64,000 bases of DNA from Pempheris klunzingeri (taxonomy: Eukaryota > Chordata > Actinopteri > Acropomatiformes > Pempheridae): assembly GCF_042242105.1 (NCBI RefSeq), contig NC_092029.1, positions 17,470,885 to 17,534,884 of the forward strand, in the 5' to 3' direction. The first letter of the stretch is position 1; each line of letters starts with the position of its first letter. A model generated the notes under the pieces. It was not told the origin of the DNA and did not search any database. It saw only the letters and a program-made list of their open reading frames with translations. The position numbers and the translations under genes are program-made. Of this stretch, positions 1 through 13,988 are shown piece after piece.

Positions 1-249
1 GTGCATTTGTGCACAGACACATTGGACGGTCTTGTGGAAGAAGTGTTCAGAGCTGAAAAGATGAGTGGTTTCCAGTTGGGCTGCCACTCAAAGATGCCAA
101 ATGAGTCATGCAGCAGCATTTTCTTGGTTATTTCTCTTTTTTCCCCCCACAAGAACCTGCTTGTACAGAACTCAGGACATGTACTAACATGCGATCTACA
201 CTTTCTAATGTAATACTGGTGTTAAATGCCTGTCTTGCTCCTCTGATAG

Positions 250-3200
250 GACTATGGCTGCCAACATGGGGTCGATGCGTATCCTCATCAAGGGAGGAAA
301 GGTGGTCAATGATGACTTCACTCAGGAAGCAGATGTCTACATTGAGAATGGCATCATTCAGCAGGTATACCACATTTACATGCAAATACAAATGCATTTT
401 TACATGCAGTCCACACATTCTCACCAAACACCGCACAGATTAAAATGTGTATCACATCCTTTATTTCTCTCACACACACACACACACTGACCCACACGTT
501 CAGTGTGTCCCCAGCTGTTGGTGTGACTCAGCTCACAATAATACAGTATGAAGAGAATGAACCACTCTGTGAACTCAGTGGCTCTACCTGATGATAGTGA
601 ATGCTATATTTAGCTCACAGAATGTTGTCATGGAAATAAGCATCGGTTTATGTGAAGAGGATGCGCTTGACTCAGAGAGCTGGAAGCTCAGCTGTACTCC
701 CACTTAAACACTCCTCTGCCATGTCTGCACATGAGCTTATACACTTTGTCCACGCTTATTTCCATCACAACAACAGTATGGCTGAGAGGATACTGTCATC
801 GGGTGCCATCCTGTTAACAAATATTTTATTACCTTTACCTTTATTATATTATATTATATTACCTTTATTTTATTTCCATAGTTTTGAATGATACTAAAAC
901 AACAATTTAATGAAGGTTTTAAGAATAGTTTAGATTTTTCAAGCTGATTAAAAAGCACTGTTTGAGCATGCATAAGACACTAGCAGTATAGGAATTTTTC
1001 AATTTATTATGTGGTTGATAATACACAACAAGCTGTCCAACCATAAAAGAATGGCTAAGGCGAAGACTAAGAACTCTACAAAGCAAAGCAGAGGTTTTAT
1101 TTTTCTTCCAGCCCCATGGTGCTCCCACTCAGTTGCAAACTACTGTAAATCATTGCACTGAACATAAAGCATGTAGGAGAAGCCGCAGCCTGTTAACAGC
1201 CGAAAGGAGTAATACATTTAGAAAGGGGATGAATTAGGGTTGAGCAGTCACCTGATACAAGACAAAGAGTCTGCAGCCATGTTAGGGTTTGCTTTAGGCT
1301 AAAGACTAACATCACCAAGCTAACATGCTCATAGTGAGAATGCTCACTAAGCAGGTGCGTTTACCATGTAAAATAAAGTATATCTTATCTTATCTTATCT
1401 TATGTTCACCATATTCACCATATTAGTTTAGCATTAGTTTAGCAACACATGTAAATATTTAAATTGGCTAAAATTTAGATGAAAGTTAATGGAACACCAA
1501 AGTTAGCAGTTCATCCTGAGGAGGATATTAATGTGTGTATTAGATTTCATGTTAGTTCAGCCAATAGTTGTTAAAACTCTTCACTTAAAAGCTATTCACT
1601 CACACCTTGTGTGGAACCATGATTGTTTGTACCAAATTTTTAGCCAATCCATCCATGTAATTATATTTCAGTCATTGTATTTCCTGTGGTTTAGATGCAT
1701 GTTATGAGGACAAAATGCACATTAGTAAGTGTAATTTGTGTGCTTGTGTTCTCTGTGGCAGGTTGGAAAGGAACTGATGATACCAGGCGGTGCTAAGGTG
1801 ATTGACGCCTCTGGAAAGCTGGTGTTGCCGGGCGGAATAGACACCAGCGTGCATTTGCAGCAGACTTTCATGAACGCCAGTATTCAGGATGACTTCTACA
1901 GCGGGACCAAGGTACAGACACAAACACAGGACAGTGTTATGACTATGACCCATCAGCATGCCTGTATTTAAACGCATTTAGAAACCAGAGACAGCTGTCA
2001 TATACAAACATACTTTCTCTCTCTCTGTCTTGTCCGTACGCAAATCTTCACCGCTCTTTCAGCTTCATACACTCATCAAGACCAATGACCACATGTGTTC
2101 TCAACCGGATCCTATAGGAATCAAACCCACCCAGCTGTCACAAGTTTTTCTCTTTACATACTCACTCACACACACAGCTGTTCAGTCTTCATTCGTACTG
2201 GGTTTATTAGTTCATTTCCTATGGATGCTCTGCATGTTTTCTACTGATCCCCTGAGACTCAGAGCAGAGAGAGTGATTTAATATTTAGGAGACTTAAAAA
2301 TTCAAAAGAGGGATTGTAATTGTTGCCTGCAGCAGGGTGTGTTGGAGGACGTTGAGGGTTGCTTTGTTTTTGTTTTTGTAGCCAGGCAGATTTTTATCAC
2401 TGGGGGGTTTAAATCATGGGCTTCATCTGGGTGTACAAAGGTGTGGCAGACTATACATAGTGGGAGCAAAGATCAAACGTTCATTGTGTAGCCTTGTCTA
2501 AAAATGTTGTTAACAGCAATTGTGCATTTAGAACCAATGTTCCTTCTGATGAGATTTGCTTGGTGAACAAAGTCTAACAATTCATCACATTAACAAAATG
2601 GTCACCACTGGATCACAGAAAATGAAGTTTTGTGAGTTTACTTTGGTTGGAGGGAATCAAGAGCGGCTTAAGAGTGGTTGGACTAAAAATGCAGGTTGTT
2701 CAAAATGGAGCATTTAGACAGAGGCTGAAAACAGCTGCAGCAGCAATGTCTGTTATGAGAAGTAATTCCAAATGAACATTAAACCATGTAAACCTGCTCT
2801 AGTACAAGTATGCAAGTATGAAGTTGAAAAAGAGCAGAATATTGGACCTTCAAACTCTCAGCCTTGGTGATAGTATTATACAAGATATGTTTGTTTGCGT
2901 TTTTTACATTAAGATGTTGATAGTTATTGGTTTTCTTTTGTTTTTTTCCCATTTTTTCAACCTGAAAAATTCCTTTTAGTCATCATGATGTTACTTTGTT
3001 CAATCCATCCACAGTCCTGCATGTTTGCTTTCTTCTTTTTCAATACTATTACTGCCCACCAAGTACAGCACTTTAATATTGGGAGAATGTTATCTATTAT
3101 CTAATATCTTCAGAACACCACCTATATGTTGGGAAGGTTTTGTGGGAAATAATATTAACTGCAGGGACTTTGCAGTACTGTATTATTTAGTGAAATCAGG

Positions 3201-3343
3201 TCTGATGGAATGCTGAGTGAAGTAGAGTGAGAGGACTTTGGGGGGATTGAGTCATCCATATGCCAGCTTTACCCCAGCATCCCCCCCAATCACCATCCCC
3301 TACCCACTGACCTCGCTGCCATGGCAACTAACCCCCACTCTAA

Positions 3344-3383
<40 letters not shown>

Positions 3384-6300
3384 ATGACCACAGTAGTGTG
3401 GTCTCTATGGTGACGCCGTTACTGTGGCAACGGCTCTTGCGCAATTGCTATGAATCCCAAAACTATTTCTCTCCGCATCCTCTTTTTCCCCTCCCATCGT
3501 TTTGTAACAGTCTGCTCCCTCTTGTGCTTTGCTTCCTTTCCTCCCCTCGTCTCTACCCCCACTGTTTTCCTCTGCTTCACCCCCTTCTGTCTCACCCACT
3601 GCTCACCTCCGGTACAAATTCACACTGACCTGCAGGACTTGTAGGTGGACGATTTGTATAACAGCGTCAACTTGTAGAAGATCTGGTCTAGCTACAGACC
3701 ATGCATTTCTCCATCTTGTAGTTAGTTTTTTTGATCAGATATTGATCTGTATTGGATGTACACTTAACACCAACAGATCTCAGATCAGCTCAGATGTACA
3801 AACCAAAAAAGAAAAACCATAGGTTTTATTCAGTTTTATCTGCTGCATGCTGAAAGACAATTATGGCACGTTGGGGTTATGCTTATTTATTTTTAAAAAC
3901 ACAAAAAATAAATAAATAAAATAAATTTAGGGTGGCTTTAACCCAGTTAAAGTATAACCCAGTTTGTCTATAAGTATGTGATTGTGCTTCTCTCCGCCAT
4001 CTCTCCCCTTCTCTGTCTGCTTCACTTTCTTTTCAGGGGATTATCTTCACAGCAGGGGTTGGAGGCTGTAATAGAGTGGGGGACTCAAGTTAAAACACTG
4101 TTTGGGGTTTCTGTGTCACCCACCCTCTTTAACCATGCTGTCAGTGATCAGTAATATGTTCTCAGTGACCAAAGGGGGGAGTAGACGATGTAGTGTGTAT
4201 AACAAGATGAACACATTATCTGCTCTTAGAATCAGCTACATATGTATAGAATATTTTACCACAATGCAACCAAAAAGTATGTTTTTTTTTTGTTAGCTGT
4301 ATTTGAAATGATAAATGCTTACTTAATTATCATTTTTACAGCAGCTGCAAAGTAATGTGAAAATTATTTGACACATATTATTTCTAGCTGACTGGCTAAA
4401 ACCCACTATATGTATTGTTTGTATTTATAGAGCCCCACCCCAGAGTGGTGATATGTTGTCATAGAAACATAGAAACAGGAAGTCATTTTTTACCAACTAG
4501 AATATAATTTAAAAAATATAAACTCAGTGAACCACAACAAAAAATTGCTGGTTTTCAGCATCGTTGGCTAGCAAGACAGCTAGTAACACAACTACCTAAC
4601 TCAACTACCTTGTTTTTCATAAAGTAATGTTTGTGAAAGCATACAAGCACAAGCCACTGCTACCAACAGCTTCTCTCAGGTGTTCATGTCAGGCTCCAAT
4701 ACATCACCTGTTCATCTGTTGGATTTACATTTTTTAGTTTTATTTGAATTTCAATCAGAGGCTTGGTAACAAAGCCTTTGCAGCATCATTTGGACGTTTT
4801 AACTCCCAACTAAAACCTGAAACCTCCATAACATTACAACTTTTTCAATATTAACTACTAACACAATACCTATGCCGTGTGGTCACTGTGACAGGCTTTA
4901 CTGTGACATCAAATCAAATAAAATTAGGTTGGCTATACTGGATCAGATCTGCTTTTTCATAAAATATTCAGCTGAATTACTGTCAGACCGCCTCTCTCGC
5001 CTATCTCTCCCGGCAGGCACTGCAGCGACCATTTTAATGTCTATGCAGGCACGATAGGCAGAGGGAGATGAGGCGGAGGTGGAGGAAAGAAGGTGAGGTG
5101 TTCAGCTGTAATGTGAAGTATGAGAGGTGCTGATAGAGGCTGATCAGAGAGCTGCAGTGGTAATCTGTCTGACACCGATAGCCTTCCACAGTCCAACATG
5201 CAGAGCCCCTCTATTCCTCTCAGATCAGTCATGTCTCACTCACACTCAGAGTCTCTCCCGCTCTCTCCCCTCCTTCCCCACTTTTATGTGTGCGCCTCTT
5301 TCTATCTTTTTTTTTGCTAACTTGATCTAATTTCTGTGCACTTATTGGCTCATTTTAGGGACCATTTTATTATTTAACTATTTATTTTCACTGCATACCG
5401 GAAAGTAAGGCTGCACCTAATATATTTCTCTTTGCCAGCTATTTTCTCCATTAAATTAATTAATTATAAGGTTGATTAAATGTCAGTTAATGGTGAAAAA
5501 TGTCACTATTTACTAGAGCTCAAGGTTACATTTTCAAATTTCCATTTTGTCAAATCAATAGTCCAAAACCCAAAGATATTCAGTTCACTGTCATCAAGAA
5601 AACCAGGAAATACCCATTTTGCCAATGGAATCAGTGCATTTTTGGTCCTTAGTTGGTAGCAGTGATGGTTAATTTTCTTTCATTGGATTAATAGGATAGT
5701 ATAGTATATAAAGATTTAAAGGTTTTCTGTCCACATCATACAGTGTTGACTGTTTTGTTGTAGGAGCTGTGATTTGTGTGTGCTTCTCTCCTCTCTCTCT
5801 CTCCCCCCTCTTTGTCTGTGATTATCTTCACAGTAGGGGGTTGGGGGTCTTTAATAAAGTGGGGGATTCAAGTTAAAACAATGTTTGGGGTTTGTGTGTC
5901 ACCATCCACTTCAAGCATGCTGTCAGTGATCAGTGATATGTTTAATGCTGGGATCACATGACAGGAGATCCTTTTTTCCAATTTTGAAATCATGTTGCAA
6001 GATCATCAAGATCATCTTGCCAGAAACATGATCTCATGGGGAAGCAGATTTAAACAAAAAAGATGTACGATTTGCTAATGCTTTGCAGGGAAAAAACAAA
6101 AACACAAGCAGAGGGCGCGGTAGATGTGGTCAACACTGGTTGTCTGTTGTTCAGCAGGAACCGGAGCTGAGCTGAGCTGTCAGCTTTATCTGTCAACAGT
6201 AGTGTTAATAGTAGTACTAGCGTTAGCATCAAGGGCTAGAATGTTTACCGCTACTTCTCGATACCATCAGCTACCCTTGGACTTCCATCTCCTCATAGAC

Positions 6301-7869
6301 TTGTCTCTCTCATTGATTCTGATACTGAAAGTAGTTCAAGTATTTGAAATCCTAAATATTAAATGTGTTTGAAATTATTGGAAACTTTGCGAGCAGACCT
6401 GGAGGTTTAAGACAGTATCTGTAAACTACTCACATTACAAGATAATGTGCACCGACCATCATTAGGCACCAGACCAGATTTCTCCTCTGATCGTCGAGAG
6501 GGGTGAATTGGGGATAAATTGGCCTAAAACTCCATACACTTTTTGTTGCAGCTATAAAATAATGAGAAAATTATGTAACAGAGATATTTTGTAGCTGCCG
6601 ACATTCATCCCAACACACAGTTGATGTCTATATTAACATTAGCGAGCGAACACTGGATTCAGCTAGCTAGCTTTTCCACTGCCTGTTCCTTGAAGTCCTT
6701 ATGTCATGATTACCTACATAATAAAGAAACACAATAAAGACAATAAAGAAATTTGAAGTGAGTCTAAATATTGCCTTAATACCATGATAATGAAAAAATA
6801 GGGAATTGAATCGTCATGGATTAAATTAAGCAATACTTTTCATTGTACATCGCTGTTGCAGCAATACTCAGGTCGGGCCATTGGGTGAGGTCACTGTGTC
6901 CACTGTGATGAAGGCAGATTGAAAGGACACTTATCACTTATCCCTGATTTCTTTCTTTTCCTTCTAACAATGCAGATTGCTGCTTGCCTGACTGGTCATA
7001 GGACCTTTGGCACCTAAAAGCCACACAGTATTATTGTGTTGTGCTACTAAACTGGCAAAGACTTCAGAACATTCACCCAAAAAGTGGCAGGGGGCATGAC
7101 ACAAGGGCGAAGTACGTTGATGGGCTGCTCTCATTTATTACAGAATGTGATAATATGCTACAGACTCTTGGCTAGATTTGATTGTATTTGAACATCTACA
7201 TTTTGGCAAGGATCAAAACTGTCAACAAAACTTGTCTGCTCCCTAACCCATAAAAAGACACATTTGGATGAAATTGTTAAAGAAGAAAAGAAAACTGAGG
7301 TTTTCTTTCAAGAGAAATGTCTCAACAAGTGTTAGTGTTGTTTTGTTGGTTTGAACACCAGGCCTGGTTAGTCTAGTTTCTACACTGTGTTGGATGAGGG
7401 TTTCATCAGCAACACAAAGTTACGAACAGTTTCATCAGAACAATACGCACTGATTCTGTATCATGAACGGTAACTGCCTGTCACTGATCATTTAATGCTT
7501 CTGAGATCTCTTTGGAGTTTGGAATTTAGAGCAGTTTAAAATTAGATGATTATTTGGTGACTGTTGTTACAGATGCAGCCTGAAAAAGAGGAAACAGGAC
7601 AGGATGAAAGACATTTCATCCTTTTGACAGTTTCTTTATTCCAGCGTAGCAAAGACAAGTCTGCTTATAATGTTCAGTACACTTTACACATGCACATGTC
7701 CTGACGAGGAAGCAGTCACCACCACTATTTCTCCCTTTAGCTCTGTCTCCTACACTGTTTCTTTCTCTTTTCTGCTTGCTCTTTTTTGGCAGTAAATTTT
7801 AATTAAGGCCATGCAGACAGACAGTGTAAATCCCACAATCCCCAGCTGTGTCCATGTCCCCTGATCTCT

Positions 7870-7907
<38 letters not shown>

Positions 7908-10016
7908 TACACTGACAGTGATCAATGACACTATGCTTTCCATGCACACACGTATGCAGAGACCTTAGACGCTGACGCTGCACAGGATTCTGACTGGTTA
8001 CTATGGTAATGGAAAATCTGATAACTTGTTGGCTGGTGGAGCTGTCACTTAAAAACAGACGACCCCGCCCCTGGTCTGTGACTGGAGTCTGAAGGAATTA
8101 CTCCACGCTGACACGTAAATCATTTTATTTAGGTCATATTGTAGAAACAATAGTTGACAAGTGCCATTTTGATCACAAACACCTCCCTTGGTTTTTGATT
8201 TTTACAAGCTGAACTGAAAATGAAAGAAAGTCTCTGTGTGACATGTCACATGTTGTTCTCTCTCTCTGTTAATTTCCTTTTCTTTCCATCACTCCTCAGT
8301 ACAATATCCCTGTTAAACAGAGGATATTGAATGGGTGACTGTCTGTGCAATTTTGAATGGAGAGAGGAGGAGGAGGAAGAGGAGGATGGTGCAGACATGT
8401 GATAGGCATGGTTGAACAGTGTCTGTTGTCATGGCTACACAAAAGTGCATTTACCATTCAGCCACTGAGAAGTCACTGCAGAACACTCCCCTCACTTCAT
8501 CAATTTTCCAGCCAGCCTCTATTTCTAATTCTAATTTCCTTCCTCATCCTCTTCTCCATTTCTCCTTTATATCCAAACATTGGACATCAACATCAATATC
8601 TTCCTGTAACACATACACAAATATAGAAAATATACATATCTACAAACACTTCAAATAGATTGTACAAAGAATAGCAGAAGACAGAAAAGAAATGCTACAT
8701 GCATAAAGTTTATCCTCATCTCAGAGGCTTTCTAGTTGGTAAATAGTAACTAGAAGAAGCATATGTTTTGTAAGTTGTTGTGTAAGTCAGTCTTTGTGCA
8801 CCAACCTTTACTTGTAACAAGTCGATCGGATGATGATGAGAAAACAGTTCATAAGGACAGACTATTGCTCATTGTCACCGGGACAAACAGTGTCTCTGTG
8901 CTTTACAGTGGGATCATTGTTCTTGTCTCTAATCAGTCTCCCTTTCTCTTCTTCTGCCTCCCATTTTATTTTCTCCCTCCCTAACTCACCTCTTCTCGCC
9001 CGCTCATCTCAACCAGGCGGCTCTCATGGGTGGTACCACCATGGTGATGGCTCTGGTCCTGCCTGAACAACACTGCTCTCTGGTGGACGCCTACGAGGAC
9101 TGCAGAGCTCTGGCCGACGCCAAGGCGTGCTGCGACTACGCTCTGCATGTCGGGGTGACTTGGTGGGGACCAAAGGTAGGAGATAAAGCGGGGTCAGCCT
9201 GTGAGCTGTGCCAGGACTGGTGAACAGCATGGAAATACTTAGAAGCATATCCTTTATGAACAGATATAGTTCCTTGCTGTTGTGCTGTTCAATGTTTCAT
9301 TCTCACTGAATGAATGTTAAAGCAGCCAAACCATTTTCATTTATGGGTGAAATGTGTAATGACCTAGATTAAACCCTACATGAACTAGGTTAACACACAT
9401 GCTCACTGGGCACATTAGGCAGATTCTATGAGTCAACGTGCCTCATTCAGCCTTTGGCTTTAATGTTTGTGCTATATCATCTGCTGATTTTGTGCATGTG
9501 CCACATTTTATCACATTAAACGTCAGAAGATATTTTAAATGTATGGTTTTGTCCCAAAGATATTCAGTTTACATTCAATGATGGATTAATTGTGCCTACG
9601 CATTTTACGATTGGCACTTTCTTCTCAAAACCATCACTGTTATTATTTTAATATTTAGCTTTATGTTATTAGTCATTAATAATAATTACCCATTACAATG
9701 AACTAAAAACGGAAATTAGCTATCAGTGATTTTTATGCCATTAGATCGTCTGCATCCTTCCTCCATCGTTTCTGTTCCAAGGTACAATGGCCTTTAAAAT
9801 GAAGAAAGATACTGTACTTATTATTGTACTGATTTTGATGATCCCTTTTACTACAATACAGTGATGATATTTTACCTTGTAAACACCAGATAGTTTCTAT
9901 TTACTGCATTTTGAGTGAAGTGAATAGATTTTTCGATGTGGTGAATGTCTCTGTGGGAATGCAATGTGATCTCATTGTGGCTGCTCTCCAAGCTCATTTC
10001 ACGCCCCATATAACAA

Positions 10017-10067
<51 letters not shown>

Positions 10068-11860
10068 GCTCTTTCACTCCACACCCTTATTCACACTCAC
10101 TAATGCTCACTGTATGCCTTTGCCAATACAAACCAAAACTTTCTCAGTCCTCAAAAATTGATTGGCCAATGCAGATCTTTAACCAATGACCTTTGTTTTG
10201 TGTTCAGGTTCGCAATGAGATGGAAACCCTGGTGAGGGAGCATGGAGTGAACTCATTCCAGATGTTCATGGCCTACAAAGATATGATGATGCTGAGGGAC
10301 TCTGAGCTGTACCAGACGCTGCAGACCTGTAAGGACATTGGGGCCATCGCACGCGTCCATGCTGAGAACGGAGAGCTTGTGGCAGAGGTGCACATCCCAC
10401 AAACACTCAAATAGGGTTAGAGTTACAGTGTTCAGCACAGTTATTGTAATAGTAACCCTGACATTAGCTGCTTAGACCATTCAAGTGGAAACATTTTAGA
10501 AGCTTTGATCATCTGTATGTCTGTGTTTTGGAAATATTGACGAAACAATTAGAAAATTGAACTCATGTGAACTTTAGTGTATGTGTGTGTTGTTAGAGTT
10601 CCAAAGAGGCTCTGGATTTGGGCATCAGTGGACCGGAGGGTATCGAGATCAGTCGGCCAGAGGAGGTAAGTTTACATCAGAGGTATATATTATCCTGCTA
10701 AAGCACATGAAGGTAAAGCATTTTCTGAAATGGAGGTAATAAAACATAAATTCAAGGACATTAAGTGTATCGTTTTCATAACAGTGAGCTTTAGAAAGGT
10801 AATTTGGAAGCCTGATTTTGATTAAACATGTTGGGATTATTCTCAATTTGCCATTTAAAAACACTGACTAGCTGAATGGAAATGCTATTATTAAATGTAA
10901 AAAGAATCTTCTTTTAAAAGGACTGAGTCCTTTCAAAATTAGAAGCTTGTTAAATTAATTTAAAAGGTGATATTAATGGTACACTAATTAATATAAATAT
11001 ATTAATATTGATGATAAATAACCATACCATACCAATAAATGACTGAGACCATACACATATTGTAGTTTCTTTGGATAGAAAGTTATGATAAAGACCTAAT
11101 AAATAAATGTATTTATTAAACTTCTTATCTTCTCTGTCTTGTTGTCTACAGCTGGAGTCTGAGGCTACTCACAGAGCTATCACCATCGCCAACAGGGTAA
11201 ACAGACGCAATTTTAATATCCTGTCTGTGTGCAGGTGTCTGTATGCCACTAATAAATAACTGAATGCACCTGTGATTGCAGGCTCGCTGCCCGATCTACC
11301 TGGTGAATGTGTCCAGTATGGGTGCTGGAGACATGATTGCTACTGCTAAGATGCAAGGTGAGTTGCAATAAATCACCAGGATGAACATTTTTACAGTTTT
11401 GTTGATATAAGTTAGACAAAGATCTTCTTGTTCCTCTGCAGGTAAGGTGGTCCATGCAGAGACCACAGTAGCTCACGCTGTGCTGAATGGGATGCAGTAT
11501 TACCACCAGGACTGGGCTCATGCTGCCGCCCACGTCATCGTTCCTCCTCTCCGTCTCGACCCCAACACACCCAGCTACCTCATGGGCCTGCTGGGCAGGT
11601 ACTGTATGTGCTCAGTATGAGCAGAATATACCTGTAAAAAGTGCTCCTAAATACAGGACTGACATCAGAGAAAAGAGCCCTGAACTGAACATCCATATCC
11701 TCTTTCCAGTGACACTCTGAGTGTTGTGGCATCAGAGCACCGTCCTTTTAACCTCAAGCAGAGAGCTTTGGGCAAGGAGGACTTCACAAAGATCCCTCAT
11801 GGCGTGGCTGGAGTCCAGGACAGGATGAGTGTCATTTGGGAGAGGGGAGTGGTATGTACA

Positions 11861-11901
<41 letters not shown>

Positions 11902-13988
11902 TCATACAAACGTGCAAGCAAGTTTTTGTTTGTTATTTACATCATATTTCAGAGACAAAAACTGGAATACTGCAATGTTAAGGCTCAGTTACGTCTCACG
12001 TTTATGAAAGGTCAGATAAAGACTGCTCCCATGTCTGAAATAAAACTTCAAGGTTTGGAGATTATTAGCTGAAATTTTCATGCTTTAGTCATAAAACCTG
12101 CTAATCTGCCCAACTATAACAACTATAGACTATGGACATCTTCAGATTTAAAGTTAGTGCTTTATTTTTTAACACAACCAGTGGGAGCTGCCAGTGTATC
12201 CGTGTACTTACTCTAACCTGAAGCAATGAAGTCTAAACATGGCTAAAACATGCAGCCACACCTATCAACTAAACATCACAATATACTCCATAACAGTATC
12301 AAAATGTTGCAGTTATATTTTTCCTTATTTTTTTCAATGACCTGCAGGTTACAGGAAAAATTGATGAGAATCGTTTTGTGGCTGTGACGAGTTCTAACGC
12401 TGCGAAGATCTACAACCTGTACCCACGCAAGGGTCGTATCATCCCCGGTGCCGACGCTGATTTAGTGGTCTGGGACCCCGACGCAACGAGGTACCCAGTT
12501 ATATTGCCAACATGATTACATGGCTCATAAACACAGATTGCTCATCATCATTACTTGGCATACTGACATTAAATGGCTGCTATGTGTGTGCAGGACGATC
12601 TCTGTGAGCACTCAGGTGCAGGGCGGAGACTTCAACCTGTACGAGGGGTTGCGCTGCCACGGTGTTCCCCTGGTCACCATCAGCCGAGGACGCTTGGTGT
12701 GTGAGAACGGTGCGTTCATGTGTGCTGAGGGCTCCGGAAAGTTCTACCCACAGCGCACCTTCCCCGACTACCTCTACAAGAAGATGGTGCAGAGAGAAAA
12801 GGTGTGTTCACTTTATAAGAAATGAATGAAAACTTGTTACTAAAAGTTTCTCAAAAAGTGAAGTAGTTCTGTCAGAACACCAGGGCTGGTGCTGTGCCAT
12901 GCTGTGTCAGCTGATGGCCAACCTACTGCGAACACACCCATCATACTGTGTCTAACTGCACTGATTTGACAGTTTATATAAAGGATTTAGTGCTCTTGCT
13001 CTCTGTATGCTGACACTGTTTTCCTGCTGCCGCTGTCTGCAAAAACCTCCTCCCTTGCAGCCTCTGCAGGGTTTAGTTGTGCTCCAGTTTAGCTACACTG
13101 GAAAGTTTATACTGCTAACTTATGGGAATTCTTTTCTGTTTTTAATGTATGTGATGGGTATCAGGTTAAGTCCCTTATCTAATTCCATGTTTTTATACTT
13201 GTTATTTATAAATAATTCATATACTGTATCTAATTGTTTTAATGTTCTTGTTTTCACTTGATGGCCATGTTAAATATAGCCCTACTAGGTATTTTACAAC
13301 AAAAATATTAATAGAATATCTGGGTCAGCTTATACTGGTCTGCTCCTTCAAAAAAAACTGGCTATTTTTATGTAGCTTTAATCAAGTGAGGATGCTCCTG
13401 AAGATAAGAACCGTATTTTATCTCAACTGTCAGGTCAGTTGACATTATTCAGAGATATAAGCAACATACAAGAAACTTTGTGTTGAGCTTTTCATGACGA
13501 CTAGCCTTTAGAAATGGTTAAAAATATCTTTCCAAGCTTGTATCTATGTGTGTTCTGCATTTCTTCTTGACCGTTCACGTCTTCCCTCTGTTTCAGACTC
13601 AGGCTAATAAAGGAGTGGCCAGGGATCCCTACTCCGGTGATGTGGCCATGGTGGCAAACACGATGAAGAAGGAGCTCGGTTTGGGCCCCATAGACGGAGA
13701 GGCGCACAACAAAGCGGCTCATGCTCCTCGTGTGCACCAGGGAGTCCGAGACCTCCATGAGTCCTCCTTTAGCCTCTCAGGTGGGCTGGAATTAAACTAA
13801 TAACCTTGCAGTTGTTTAGCAAAACCCTTTTAACTATAGTTTTGGTGATTTTTTTTATGGTCAGACTGAAGGAAGGAATTTGTGTTTTTTTTTCTCCCTC
13901 AGGGTCTCAGGTTGACGACCACATCCCTAAGAGGTCCTCAGCACGGATCCTGGCCCCTCCCGGCGGTCGTTCCAGTGGTATCTGGTAA
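250..13988 (+). CDS. dpysl5: Dihydropyrimidinase-related protein 5 (CRMP5), complete coding region in 13 exons
   Basis: Coding exons: 254-364 (exon starts 250), 1762-1911, 9017-9175, 10208-10387, 10597-10665, 11152-11196, 11282-11357, 11442-11598, 11710-11851, 12348-12490, 12594-12801, 13597-13780, 13903-13988 (stop 13986). All junctions are GT-AG and in phase; 1710 nt gives 569 aa. The protein matches CRMP5 rather than CRMP1-4: [13 protein letters not shown] near the N-terminus, [42 protein letters not shown], and the end [16 protein letters not shown]. CRMPs are tetrameric amidohydrolase-fold proteins that lost dihydropyrimidinase activity and regulate axon and dendrite growth through microtubules. 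The metal-binding His-X-His of the active enzyme is replaced here by IDTSVH (around residue 64), as expected for a CRMP. The 7.1-kb intron 2 is repeat-rich. Upstream noncoding exons lie outside the window. Whether this is the teleost a or b copy was not decided. Confidence 0.96.
471..487. repeat. (CA)n microsatellite
   Basis: Short CA run in intron 1 of dpysl5, just after coding exon 1. Confidence 0.9.
1372..1404 (+). repeat. LINE-like 3' tail with (TATCT)n repeat
   Basis: AAATAAAGTATATC is followed by repeated TTATC units in dpysl5 intron 1. This is the usual 3' tail of a teleost non-LTR retrotransposon. No coding part of the element was recognised upstream, so it is either a 5'-truncated stub or a simple repeat. 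Confidence 0.4.
3346..3382. repeat. (TG)n microsatellite
   Basis: About 18 TG units in dpysl5 intron 2. Confidence 0.95.
3976..4160 (+). repeat. Local intronic direct duplication, copy A
   Basis: Shares with 5768-5945 the series GTGATT...TGTGCTTCTCTC, a pyrimidine tract, TTATCTTCACAG, GGGGG(A/T)CAAGTTAAAACA-like sequence, TGTTTGGGGTTT, and GCTGTCAGTGATCAGT. The two copies lie in the same orientation about 1.8 kb apart in dpysl5 intron 2. Function unknown. Confidence 0.8.
5408..5680 (+). repeat. hAT-like non-autonomous element, decayed copy (AATCGATTAATCG family)
   Basis: Begins AGGCTGCACCTAATAT and carries the hallmark internal run CAAAACCCAAAGATATTCAG and CACTGTCATC found in a very common teleost MITE-like repeat. 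Related copies are near 19,080, 19,720-20,030, 27,735-28,080 and 56,258-56,520. The hAT assignment is from memory of the family. Confidence 0.6.
5768..5945 (+). repeat. Local intronic direct duplication, copy B
   Basis: Second copy of the segment at 3976-4160, same orientation. It is diverged, with many substitutions and small indels, so the duplication is not recent. Confidence 0.8.
7871..7904. repeat. (AC)n microsatellite
   Basis: 17 AC units in dpysl5 intron 2. Confidence 0.97.
10021..10065. repeat. (AC)n microsatellite
   Basis: About 22 AC units in dpysl5 intron 3. Confidence 0.97.
11862..11899. repeat. (AC)n microsatellite
   Basis: About 19 AC units starting ten bases after the donor of dpysl5 coding exon 9. 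So close to the splice site, length changes might affect splicing (inference). Confidence 0.95.

Noticed and set aside
1-249. Possible upstream exon of dpysl5
   Set aside because: The 70-codon open frame has no CRMP similarity. The acceptor before the ATG at 250 shows this is intron or unrelated sequence.
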